Below, piece by piece: positions 35,336 to 45,151 of a DNA stretch of 64,000 nucleotides. The stretch spans positions 248,001-312,000 of the forward strand of contig OX621166.1 of the NCBI GenBank assembly GCA_951640195.1, given 5' to 3'. The notes beneath the pieces are model-generated. The model made no database searches. It saw only the letters and a list, made by a program, of their open reading frames with translations, and was not told the origin of the DNA. This stretch comes from Porpolomopsis calyptriformis (Eukaryota; Basidiomycota; Agaricomycetes; Agaricales; Hygrophoraceae). The number at the start of each line of letters is the position of its first letter. Position 1 is the stretch's first letter. Both the position numbers and the translations under genes were made by a program.

Positions 35336-36871
35336 ATGATTGTCCCAGACGCAAAGGTCCCTCCAGACACCGAGGCCAGTCCAACCTCGAAGCTCATCTC
35401 TACTAGTCCATCCCTACCGCCGCCATATGGCACATATCAACCTAGGTGTCCCCAAACTTCCACACAAACATGCAAGTTTGCGTTGAAACGGTTCTGTAAG
35501 GCCCTATGCGTGGCTGCCATCATTTTCTTCTTGCTCAGTACCTTCTTTGGCACGTTCCCTTTGGTGAGTTACATGGCGAGCAAGATTCCCGGTTCATAGT
35601 TTAAATTCGTGATCAGTGGTATATCGTTGGCTGGGACTATGATATCCCAAGTGGAATGGTTACCACGCATTGCTCAGAAGCTCCCAATGCCACGTCCTAT
35701 GAATTGCCCATCAATTCAACCGCACTCTTCCTGGTCGGCCGCGGCTTCAAGTCGTCTGGATCTCTCCACGTCGTCCAATCTTCGGACGTGGGTGAGACCG
35801 TCCAAGTAGAGGTGACCGCCAAGGCCGATGTCCCTCGAGCCCTCTACAATGCCAAGTCCTGTGAGCTTGAGGGCAGAAACGGCGAACATGCTGTGGGGAT
35901 GTTTGTGAGTGCTCTTTAATCGCTGTACTTTTTTCTTACTGCAACAAAAAGACGCCTATTCGCCCTGGATGGGCTTGGTGGGGAGACCCTGTCTTTTTCA
36001 GCGTCAAACTTACATTCCCCGCCTCGATGGATCCGGACTCTCCACTTTCCATCAACAAATTTGAAACCGATCTCCACCGATATTCTCATCATATCAGTAA
36101 ACTAAGCGGTGGTGTCACCTTTGACAAATTCGGGCTCAGGTCGTCTGATATGAGTATCTCTGTTGAGGTGAGGGTCGTCAGAGTTCCACTATGGCGACCT
36201 TTAATAATGGAGTACACAGTCAGTCTCTGCGACACACGCATTCGTGAAGACGTCCAATGCCCAAATTAGTGGCTCATTCGAGGCTTCTGCCTCCTTGAAC
36301 CTTCGAACCTCCAAAGCCGGAGTGGATGCTAAAGCCACCCTCCGCAGCAACAATTCACACAGCCCAACGAAATTTTCAGTCAAAACCAATCACGGGTGCG
36401 TTCTTATTCCTCAATATAAAAACTAGTTGTAAATCACCTACCAGGTTTATCAAAACCGCCATCTCCCTCGTCTCCCCACCGTCCGAACCAGGCTCGTTCA
36501 GCGTGAGACAGATGACATCCTACAATTTCGTAGACACCCTCTTCCCCACCTCCCCGCCCAATTCGACGTTGACGCTGAAAATAAAAAACTCGCATGCGCC
36601 CGTTCGTGCCCTCATGGACCCCGCGTTCGAGGGTGGTTTCATCCTTCGCACGTCGAATGCCAAGCCAGAATTGGTCGTGCGCGAGGACGTGGAAGATCCG
36701 AGTGGGTTAGGACGGACGAGAGAGGTTGAGTCGAGGAGGGATAAAATGGGAAGTTTGAGGGGGTATGTGTATTGGGATGGTGTCGAGGAATTGGAGGGGA
36801 AGGGGTTGCGCCATGCGAGAGGATCGATTGATGTTTGTACTTCTTATGGGCCAATTACGCTCACTCTTTGA
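35336..36871 (+). CDS. Type II single-pass membrane protein (DUF7330-like)
   Basis: Pro-rich cytosolic N-terminus (SPSLPPPYGTYQPRC), one membrane helix (LCVAAIIFFLLSTFFGTFPL), then a large extracytosolic beta-rich region: WYIVGWDYDIPSGMV, ISGSFEASASLNLRTSKAGV, FKTAISL-like FIKTAISLVSPPSE, NSTLTLKIKNSHAPVRALMD, DVCTSYGPITLTL. The repeated 'NG-I-G-F-AS-L-T-NG-I' type pattern resembles fungal proteins grouped as DUF7330 (from memory, moderate certainty). Exon 1 ends at 35563 and exon 2 starts at 35617, in phase. The ATG at 35336 is preferred over one at 35213 because related proteins start close to the PPPY region. Function unknown; cell-surface or cell-wall related is a guess. Confidence 0.62.
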
Positions 36872-37130
36872 ATGACTCACTGTGGAAAGTAAACCTGTAC
36901 ATTATTTGCTGAGCTGTAAACACATGTAGATCTAAATCCCTTGTATGTTTACATCTTGTCCCTCGGTTTTCTATTCTAAACCAGATTTAGGATAGAATTG
37001 AGTTCTAAACGCGACGGATAGGCCGCCAATAATGCGTATTTCAAATCCCAGTCGTCGTTAGCGACATAAATGCCCGACCTCTCCCCCAGAATGTCGAGCC
37101 GGTCTCCAACCCATTTCACGACATACGACC

Positions 37131-37900
37131 ATGAGATTCACTACACTCTTCATCGCCCTCACCTCCGCAACGCTCGCAGTCTCTGCTCCACTTAAAGTGC
37201 GATCCATCGATAGGTTTGACCTCTACCCTCGCGCCCTGCAGGTCAGCAGGGACATTGATGGAGACGATGTCATCGTCGTCTATCGCTTCCGCCGCCGGAG
37301 GTGTGTCCTCCTCACATCCCTGTCCCCACGTCTAACACTAACGGTTCACACAAACCCAAAAAAGCACCCAGTTTGTAAGTAGCCCGTCCGTCCCATAGAG
37401 CACTAAACATCATGGGGGCATATCTGTGAATACAGCTCGAGCTGCCGCCCCCCCCCCACTCATCAGTCGCGTCTCAATTACAACCACCGTCCCCAGGTGC
37501 CAATTCTAATCTTTCGCGGGGAAGCGAGAGCAGTGATATTTCTGCTTCATATGCACTCATGCGTATCGGGAGATTGGAAGAATTCAATGAAGTTGAGAAT
37601 ATTTCTGAAATACTCGCGAAATATGATGATCCCGCCACTCCTCCTAAAGCAGGTCCTTCTCCTCCCAAAATACAACGGTCCCCCAAACCATCCGGCAAAA
37701 CCCCATTTGTATACTCACCCTTCTACTCCCACCCCTATGCTACCGAGCTACATTCACCGGGGACAGTCCGGAAACAGGCCCCCCCGGTCGACCCACCGCA
37801 GCCTCAACAGCCTCGACCGCCCTCGCCCTCGCCCTCACCGCCGCAAAGGGATAGGAAAGGAAAGTCCTTCAGAAAGTGGAAGCAACTTTTAATCGCTTAA
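37131..37900 (+). CDS. Small secreted protein, tentative gene model
   Basis: Exon 1 encodes a clear signal peptide (MRFTTLFIALTSATLAVSAP) and a short Asp/Arg-rich mature start. A later open stretch (about 37,496-37,900) encodes GRLEEFNEVENISEILAKYD, a Pro-rich region (PPQPQQPRPPSPSPSPPQRD) and a basic C-terminus (KGKSFRKWKQLLIA). The two probably belong together, but no intron joins them in frame with strong signals (the best donor is GTGTGT near 37304, acceptor CCCCAG near 37495; phases do not match without a small extra exon). No known family. Could be an effector-like or cell-wall protein; unproven. Confidence 0.42.
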
Positions 37901-38200
37901 GACAACCACGGACGCGTTCCAGCAATCGTTGCTTACTTGTTCAGTATTATAAATATTTTTTGACCATACTCTGCGGGACTGGCTGTGTAACATATCTGGT
38001 ACGTTCAAGTCCGATGATCTAAACCAGCCAACCCACTCGACAACTATGGAGAGGCTAAGGCTATTTTCGACTTTCCGCAGTGAATGGGTACAACAATATT
38101 TTGAACCAGATGAATGGCTTAGAACAAAAATTCTAACAAAAGTGTCCAGGAGGTTGTTGAAACCTTCCTTTTTCCTTTGCCTTCGCCGCCCCGCCCCGAA

Positions 38201-40048
38201 TTACCAGATCCGGGTGTCCAGCAAAAGATCGCTATTCCCTTCGATACCAACACACGCCTTCAAAAAACCTTCAAGCGCATTCCGCTGTCTACTCAAACTA
38301 TTGACCACATCGGTCCCTGGGAACGAGGTCATTAACATCCCTACCTCTAATCAGGGGCGACTTACCTGGTTTGACGAGCGGCGCTTTGAGCATGTAGGAC
38401 AACAACGAGAGCACAGGGTAAAGAGGTGCAAAATCCGCTTGATCGTCAGAGCGGTATTGAATGCGGGTCAGAAGCTCGGTGAGGATCGCAAGATCGAGGA
38501 TAAGAGGGGTGGCCAAAAGAGAGTCCTGAACGATAGATTACCACACGCTCGAATAAAATCATAAGATAAAAACACTTGCCTCACACTCATTGAATATGTT
38601 AATCGTCTGCCTGCCTCCACAAAATATTTCCGAATAGTATTCATCAATAGCCCTTTTCGAATCCCCAACGGCCGGGACATATTTGATGACAACAATATGA
38701 TCAGGATGCTCCCCTTTGCCAACAGCCGAACCTTTCACGTTCACCTCCGGGGGTTTGTACAACAGCCGGTTAGCGTCCACCATGTCATCCACCACGCTGC
38801 TCTTGCTAATCTCCTTGCTTTTAAATTGGGGCTCGGCAGACAAGTTCTGACCGTCGTTGTTCCCGAGATGATTATACGACGCGATCGACAACGGCTTGAT
38901 GCCCGCGTTCACCAAAAATTCTACCAACACTGACTTGAGCTTGGTCTGGCCGGATTTAAGATCATCACCGCCAATGAACGAGCGATGTCGCTCCGCGAGT
39001 TCGATCACGCCCGGCACGAAGGTGTTCTGCGGCGCGCCATTCACGAACGGCTCGCCCTCGAGAATGGCAGCGACAGCGAATAGCGTGGACGGGGAGACTT
39101 CAGAATGAGAACGTCTGATGGAGGCCAGCAGGCTATCGGCGGTATCGTTCACACCCGGAATAATATCGCTATAGCGTTCGGTGTTCGCGGTCCAGAAGAC
39201 GATGACGCGATCGAGGCCGTTGTTCTCCTTAAAGCGACGGATGTCAGCACGGAGGTGGTTGAGGTGAGCTTGCTTATCCGTTCCGGGGATGAGGTTATCC
39301 GCACGGGTCTCCTGGTTGGCAGCGATAAAGTCGGGATAGTAGATGGACGGCCAGGGTTTACCGAGCAAGGCCATATGGGGTGCGACCTGGCGTTGAAGGT
39401 CATAATCCAAGACCTGGGCACGTGCCATGGCTTTGTCCATCGGAGCTCCAGAAATGTCCCATCCGCCGAGGACGAGGTCGTTTGGGTGAGCCATGGGAAG
39501 GACGTCGGCGATCGGAACGTGAACTTCCTTTCGGGTGGAAGGGTCAGTGCCGATACGGAGGGTAGAGGCTCGGAGCAAGGAGCCGATATAGTTGGGCTGC
39601 TGAATGCCGGACTTTGTGTGCCAAGTGATGTTGTGGCGGTTGGCGAGAACGGTGGCGGAAAGGGTGGAACCGTTGTTACCGCCCATGCCGATCATCATGA
39701 GACTGGATAAGGGGACAAGACGAAAAAATTTGGTTAGCGGCTTGTGTCTAGAAGGCGATAGAAGAGATCTTGGAGAGCTTGCCCTGTCTTTCCGACCCTC
39801 CTCGTCGTCCTGAACTCGAAGGGTTGAACGGTAGGGATGAGGGTGAGGAGACCGTTGTGGAGGACGGCGTCGGCACCACGATTGAGATACTTGGCGGTGA
39901 TGTGTTCATCTGTGTAAACGGTGTTGTCGGAGAGGACTGTGATAGTGTTGGGCCGACGGGCTGCGGTGGGATGAATGTGAATGATGGACTCGAGCTCGGA
40001 ATCGGGAGTGACGGAACCGGAAGAGTGTGAGGTAAAGTTAGGAGACAT
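38201..40048 (-). CDS. INO1: Inositol-3-phosphate synthase
   Basis: Converts glucose 6-phosphate to 1L-myo-inositol 1-phosphate with NAD, the first step of inositol synthesis. Four exons: 39783-40048, 38580-39702, 38366-38525, 38201-38317. Landmarks: [20 protein letters not shown] (NAD-binding loop), [117 protein letters not shown]. The first intron starts GCAAGC and the second GCAAGT, that is, GC..AG introns; both joins restore perfectly conserved family sequence and no GT alternative exists. The 172-residue plus-strand frame over 38046-38564 is antisense noise. The upstream 640 bp must carry regulation; no inositol-response element was recognised. Confidence 0.96.
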
Positions 40049-40692
40049 GATGGGATGGAAGAGAGAGGGGGGGTGGAGTGTTTAGTGGCCTGCTATAACG
40101 AAGCCTACGCTCGAGTGTTTGCAGCCTCTATGGGGATTATGACTGCTCCCGAGCTGGTTTGAGTACATGCAAAGGTGCAAGGACCCCAGATAAAAAGACG
40201 GGCTGGAAGAGAGGAGAAAAAGGAGCGAGGAAAACGCTGGGAAGAGAAGGGAGTAGGTTGAAGGATTTAAAAACGATTCACGGGCTTTAAAATTTCAGGG
40301 ATGGGGGTGTGTGTGTGTGTCTGGGAGTGTACGGTAATGGTCAGGAGGAGGAGGGGATGGGGAATTTAAAGTCCGGTCACATCAAAGGATAACGAGAAAA
40401 AGAATGAGAACCCAAGGAGATAAACGCGTAGCAGATAATTCAGTCGGCAACAGACAGTTCACCGTGTGCCTCGCAGTGTGTAGCCGAGGATTATGATTAT
40501 CACCGCGAGGCACGGTTAGTTATAACGTACGTGGTGGCAGATAAGTGAGGAGAACTCACAAATCAGTTACGTGAAAGTAAAAGACAATAAATAATGGTTG
40601 AACATTCGCGGGAAGATATTTTAGAGCTGAGATGAACGTTCACCTCGCATGAAAAACTCCTTTTGTAAAATTTAAAAAAAATCGAACGACTG
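40049..40692. other. Divergent promoter region INO1 / short-chain dehydrogenase, with (GT)7
   Basis: About 640 bp between two divergent start codons. It holds a (GT)7 run at 40307-40320 and purine-rich tracts, but no recognised coding exon or known inositol-responsive site. Confidence 0.45.
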
Positions 40693-41782
40693 ATGACTTT
40701 TCTCAGGGCGACATGGTGTACCGCTCTCGCCACCGTCGTCCTCGCCACCGCCGTCATCATCCTCAACCGACCCACCGCCCGCCGTCCACGCAAACTCCCA
40801 CCTAGCTCCGAACGCGTCCTCATCCTCGGCGCATCCAGCGGAATCGGTCGCTCCCTCGCCCACATCTACGCCTCCCGCGGTACACACTCCCTCTGCCTCG
40901 TCGCCCGCCGCAAACACCTCCTCGACACCGTCGTCCAAGAATGCCTCGCTCTCGACGCGGCCAACGGTGAAAACCGCGTACTCAGTCTCCAGGCCGACTT
41001 TTCCAACCCAGAAGATATGATCCGTATCAGGGACACTCTCGAGAACGGTAAATACCTCTCTCATTCATTATTTCATTGTATTCATTTGTATTCATCTTGT
41101 AGAATGGCATGGCATTGACACCGTCATCGTCGCCGCCGGGGTGTCCGCCCTCCGCCCGCTCTTAGCCGTAGCCGGTCTCGAGCCCACGGACTCGAACCGG
41201 ACGAGATTCAAGCCGGAAAAAGCCGGTCCGGAAGCCATCGCACATACCGTCCAAGTCGTGAACACCGCAGCGGAAGGGAACTACCTCGGTCCGCTGATAT
41301 CCGCCATAACGCTTGTGATTAACGATTACATTTGATATTTTTGCATTTGATAACATTTGACATCTTTTCAGATCCCACTCCTATCTCAATCGTCACCGTC
41401 ACCGTCTATACTTCTCTTATCCTCGCTGGCAGCGGTGATCCCGGCACCGACGAGGAGCATCTACGCGTCGACGAAATCGGCAGCGCTTCTGCTCTACCAG
41501 GCACTCTCGATCGAGCATCCGAACATCGCGTTCTCAGTCGTCCTCCCGTACACCGTCGAAGGCGACTTTCGCGCATCGGCCGTGGACGGGGGACCGGTTC
41601 GCGAGCCCGACCCAGGCAAGACGGGGCTGAGAAGGGAGGAAGTGGCGAAGCGGTGTGTGCGTGCTGTGGACAGGGGCGAAAGGACGGTGTTTATGCCTGG
41701 GTATATGAAACTAGGGATGGCACTGTATTGGATATGGCCGGGTTTGATGGAGAGGATGGCGAGAAGAAAGTACAAGTTTTGA
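40693..41782 (+). CDS. Short-chain dehydrogenase/reductase, membrane-anchored
   Basis: Three exons (40693-41047, 41103-41314, 41372-41782) with phases checked. N-terminal hydrophobic anchor (ALATVVLATAVIILN), Rossmann fold with VLILGASSGIGRSLAHIY (GxxxGxG cofactor loop), DxV-type VLSLQADFSNPEDM, TVIVAAGVSAL (NAG-like motif reads AAG), Ser-containing ILLLSSLAAVIP and the catalytic IYASTKSAALLLY (YxxxK). The ordering fits NADP(H)-dependent reductases of the 11beta-hydroxysteroid dehydrogenase/DHRS type anchored in the ER. Substrate unknown. Its stop codon lies 27 bp from the end of the convergent ERV2 gene. Confidence 0.85.
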
Positions 41783-41809
41783 GTGATGTATGTACAAAAT
41801 AAAGTAATA

Positions 41810-42458
41810 TTATCCTCCTTTAACGAGACTGTCTGTTTTGGGAGGATCGCCGCAGCCGCAATCGTAGGTGGACTCGAGATGGGAGCAGTCGAATTCTGGC
41901 TTGTGTAGTTGAGCGTTGACTTGGTTGTGGATGAAGCAGAGCCTGGAAGGAGATGAGGAAAGGAGGGTTCGAAGAGGAGTGGATTACCAGAGGGATGCCG
42001 CGCGTCGCGATGATGTCTGATGGAATGTCAGAAAGGACGGCGGGAGAGAGAGCGACGGACCTGTGGCGGGTAGAGATCGAGAAGGGACCTAAAGTGGGCT
42101 GCACATTCACTGCAAGGGTAGAGCTGTGAAGTGAGCTGAAAGTAATCATGCAACGCGTCTTGTTGGTCTTTGGATGGGTCCTAGGAAGATGAGCGGGGGA
42201 ATTGAATATATTGAATAAAGTACCTCTGGATAGCGAAGAGTGACGGTATGGCTACGGAATGTGAGATGAGTATTGTGATGAATAAGAACGTACAGTAATT
42301 TCCAAGTAGCTCGACCTAACTTGGCTCGAGAGTCTACATTTTTTGGATATAATAAAAGTGTTGAAATCAACTGAAGAGAGTTAGAGTTGTCCCAGAGACA
42401 GTTAACTCACTAATAGTAAAAAAACAGCAATAACAAAAGATTTGAGAAAACGAGACAT
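41810..42458 (-). CDS. ERV2: Erv2-type FAD-linked sulfhydryl oxidase (ER)
   Basis: Makes disulfides by passing electrons from thiols through FAD to oxygen. Five or more short exons joined by introns of about 40-50 nt (exons 42411-42458, 42294-42370, 42224-42251, then from 42180 down). The spliced protein of about 144 residues has a hydrophobic signal-anchor (FVIAVFLLLLISTLLLYP), KLGRATWKLLHTVTLRYPE (FAD-binding helix), YPCSECAAHF (active-site C74-x-x-C77), QTSSRRAASLWLC (C103) paired with FDC (C120) and a C-terminal CGC (129-131), which matches the shuttle disulfide of yeast Erv2 and not the mitochondrial Erv1 layout. Signal-anchor plus CGC indicate the ER form. Its ATG is 12 bp from the ATG of the next gene. 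Confidence 0.92.
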
Positions 42459-42470
42459 TAGATAATCAAC
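42459..42470. promoter_or_regulatory. 12-bp gap between two divergent start codons
   Basis: TAGATAATCAAC is all the DNA between the start codons of ERV2 (minus) and the HtrL-like gene (plus). Core promoters and 5' leaders must lie inside the opposite coding sequences, unless one gene starts further downstream than assumed. Confidence 0.6.
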
Positions 42471-43670
42471 ATGTTTCGAACTCGTTTTTTATTCTTTTTT
42501 CTTTTATTTTCTTTAATTCTCTTTTCTTTTCTAAAAAATCGTCAAAATCAAGAAAATCAAGTTAAATTCGATGAATTCGATGAATTCAATTCAAACTCTC
42601 TCATCGTTTCAGCTCTCTTTCCACTTGAAAAATCAAAACATTCACATCAAGACTACGTTAACTGGCTCTCCCATTTCCTCAAACCGATCCGCTCAGACCT
42701 TTACTTCTTCACCACCCCATCCCTCGCCCCCCTCGTTCGCGAACTTCGCGGTACCCTCCCCATCACCATAAACACCTCCTTCGAGTCCCCATTCGACATA
42801 CCCCCTCTCACCGACTTCCGCGAAACGTACCAATCCATGCACTCCCACGACCGCGAGCGTACCCGCCACTCGCCCGACCTCTACGCCGTCTGGAATGCCA
42901 AACCATACTTCCTCCACGAGGCCCTCAATAACAACTCTACGCGAAAGTACGAGTACGCGTTTTGGTCAGACGCGGGCAGCTTCAGGACTACCCACACCTA
43001 CCGGCGCTGGCCCGATCCAGACCGCGTATCTCAAATCTGGGAAGACGGCGAGCGACTCACGGGCACACCCAAGCGCGACCTCTTCTTTTTCTCCATGTGG
43101 CATTCACCTCATCCTACGATGAAATTCTGGCAAGAAGCCATGGGTCCAATCGACAACGAATTCATCCAAGGTATGTACCATCGCCTTCTCTATTCTCCTC
43201 ACTCACCCTCTCCAGGCTCATTTTTCGGGGGATCACCCGAATCCATCAGCTGGTACCGCGACACATTTTACGCTTACCATAACGCCTACCTCGACCAACA
43301 CTTTTTCGTCGGCAAAGACCAAACGGTGATCAACTCCCTCATGCTTCTCTTCCCCTCCCGGTTCATCACCGTCTGGCTCGGCGACCCCTCCGCCCCAGCG
43401 CACACCCATCTCCGAGACGCCGACGCCCTGCTCACCGGTGAGAGCCAGCTCGGCAGCTGCGGCTCTCTCTGGTTTTACTACCAATGGTTCTTCGCCAGCG
43501 ACCCCGAGCGAGCGGCGATGGCCACCCGATGGCGTAAGGCTTGGAGGTGGTCTTGGGATGGTTGGAAGGAAGGAAACAGTTGTAGGTTGACGAGGGTGTT
43601 GGATATAATGAGTATGTTGAAAGCAAACTTCGGTCAGGATTGGACTCCCCCTGAGAGGAAATTGGTTTGA
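42471..43670 (+). CDS. HtrL/YibB-like protein, predicted Golgi/ER type II membrane protein
   Basis: Two exons (42471-43170, 43216-43670; intron GTATGT..TCCAG). N-terminal signal anchor (FLFFFLLFSLILFSFL), then the conserved frame of the HtrL_YibB family: LIVSALFPLEKSKHSHQDYV, a block with DLYFFTTPSLAPLV, WNAKPYFLHEALNNN, YAFWSDAGSFR, FIQGSFFGGSPESISWY, FFVGKDQTVINSLMLLFPSR. The family resembles glycosyltransferases in bacterial LPS loci and in fungi, but activity is unproven. Presence of a membrane anchor and the neighbouring ER oxidase fit a secretory-pathway role (inference). AT-rich first 150 bp contrast with the GC-richer remainder. Confidence 0.78.
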   Translation: MFRTRFLFFFLLFSLILFSFLKNRQNQENQVKFDEFDEFNSNSLIVSALFPLEKSKHSHQDYVNWLSHFLKPIRSDLYFFTTPSLAPLVRELRGTLPITINTSFESPFDIPPLTDFRETYQSMHSHDRERTRHSPDLYAVWNAKPYFLHEALNNNSTRKYEYAFWSDAGSFRTTHTYRRWPDPDRVSQIWEDGERLTGTPKRDLFFFSMWHSPHPTMKFWQEAMGPIDNEFIQGMYHRLLYSPHSPSPGSFFGGSPESISWYRDTFYAYHNAYLDQHFFVGKDQTVINSLMLLFPSRFITVWLGDPSAPAHTHLRDADALLTGESQLGSCGSLWFYYQWFFASDPERAAMATRWRKAWRWSWDGWKEGNSCRLTRVLDIMSMLKANFGQDWTPPERKLV

Positions 43671-43722
43671 TATGATACATCAAGGACTATTGGATACAGA
43701 TGGATACACAGATTTATGCTTT

Positions 43723-44119
43723 TTATGAAGCAGCGGCGGTAACAGTCGCTCGCTTGAATTTGTTTCGTCTCGGCAAGTGGCTGATGTGAGGACCGATTGG
43801 GCCGCTCGCTGTGAAGAAATTAATATGAAGTAATGCATATTCAGTGATGAGACTTACGAGGATATTTGGTGGTGACCGTTTTGGAAGATGCGGGCCCACG
43901 AACGGGGGCGGCAGAGGGGGCGGGGATTAAGATGGGGATTTCGTTGCGGAAACGTGCGGGGGGTGGGGCGAGTTTGCCCAGACTGAAGGTTATCCCGCGA
44001 CGTTCGCGAAGGGTACGGGGTGGGTTGGGTGAGGATGAACCAGTCATCTCGGTAGACGTGGACGTAGAGATCGTCGTCGTCGTAGACGTAGAGATCGTAG
44101 AGGTAGAGATTGTAGACAT
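43723..44119 (-). CDS. Small Ser/Thr-rich basic protein, unidentified
   Basis: Two exons: 44119 down to about 43857, then to the TAA at 43723; joined at CCT C|GTAAGT..CACAG|CG in frame. The N-terminus consists of repeated Ser-Thr-Ile/Thr units from an ACGTAGAGATCGTCG-type repeat; the middle carries PRTLRERRGITFSLGKLAPP and the end GPIGPHISHLPRRNKFKRAT. No family recognised. A truncated copy of the middle part and of its promoter lies at 45012-45125. Good splice signals and a TATA-like upstream region support it being a gene. Confidence 0.55.
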
Positions 44120-44502
44120 TATGATAGTTTAGAAGATTGAATTGGGTTTGAGAGTTTAGAAGATGCGAGTTGTTGAGAGTTTAGAGCAGACTTGGGCTGG
44201 TATTTATGCCTGAAGAAGATAGGGGGTCGGTCACCTCGGTCAACGGAACGGATGTCGGATGTGATCGACGGGATCGATAATTCGGATAATTCACGGATAA
44301 TTCACGAGACATCGGCTCTCGCGATCACACCGCGATCATGGAACAGAGTTAATACGGGAGGATAACCTCCGACAGTGCACGCAAAATAATACATGAGCGC
44401 ATTTAAGTTCACTCAGTCTGACACGGTCACGGAGCGAAATAAACGGTTCAAAAAGATTTTTAACATCAAAATACAATGCTGCTAATCGATACAAAAAATC
44501 AT

Positions 44503-44981
44503 CTAAAGTCTGACAACCTCACGAACCACTTTCGTCACCTTGGGGCCCATCCCGCCCTTCCACACACTCAAACACTCCGCCTCTCCCCTCTCGGCCGGCG
44601 TCGACGGCGGGGGGCGTGAGTGGGTAAATCCAGTGCGTGTCCGTTCAACGAGAGAAAGTCTCGTTACTCAGATCGCGAGAGTATGAGGTCCAAAGTCATC
44701 CCAGAAGAACTCGAGAAACGTCGGGCTCTTAACTGGTCTCGGTTCAGACAAAGCACATTTTCCTCCCTTCTCTCGTCTTCTACCATCTCAGAACTCGAGT
44801 ACGGAGTTGGCATCGGCAGCTCGATGTCGTTTGCGATCGGTGAAGCGGGCAGGGTGATGCGGAGCGTGTGTGTGGCCGACGTAGTTTCGCGGGATATATC
44901 GCAACGATCGGTGTCGGTTCCGGCTCGCGTACGCTCTATAGCGATGATATGCGTCCAACACTCTCCCGTTTTCGTTTTCAA
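44503..44981 (-). CDS. Possible small gene, weak support
   Basis: An ATG at 44981 opens a 105-residue frame (MKTKTGECWTHIIAIERTRA ... DQLRARRFSSSSGMTLDLIL), and a second frame at 44503-44640 reads like a C-terminus (AERGEAECLSVWKGGMGPKV, then TKVVREVVRL and TAG). No clean intron joins them. The second piece has convincing coding texture; the first may be chance. No family recognised. Confidence 0.25.
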
Positions 44982-45011
44982 TCTCTCTTCGACCGTCCTC
45001 GCGGTCTCGAA

Positions 45012-45125
45012 TTACAAAAATGAGGTGGGGCAAGTTTCCTCAGATTGAAGGTTATACCGCAACGCTCGCGAAGGGTACGAGGTGATGTCAAGTTGTTAGG
45101 GGTCGTCGGAACGGGTATCGGATAT
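45012..45125 (-). pseudogene. Relic copy of the small gene at 43723-44119
   Basis: On the minus strand this segment reads PRTLRERCGITFNLRKLAPP, against PRTLRERRGITFSLGKLAPP in the intact gene. To its right, GGAACGGGTATCGGATATGATCGG resembles the intact gene's promoter GGAACGGATGTCGGATGTGATCG near 44247. The Ser/Thr repeat region between these two parts is missing, so this is a partial duplicate with an internal deletion. Confidence 0.6.
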
Positions 45126-45151
45126 GATCGGTTAGTAACACGTGACCCTAA

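Noticed and set aside
38046..38564. 172-codon plus-strand open frame
   Set aside because: It lies antisense over the last two introns and exons of INO1, which are supported by exact family sequence; composition is that of a reversed coding region.
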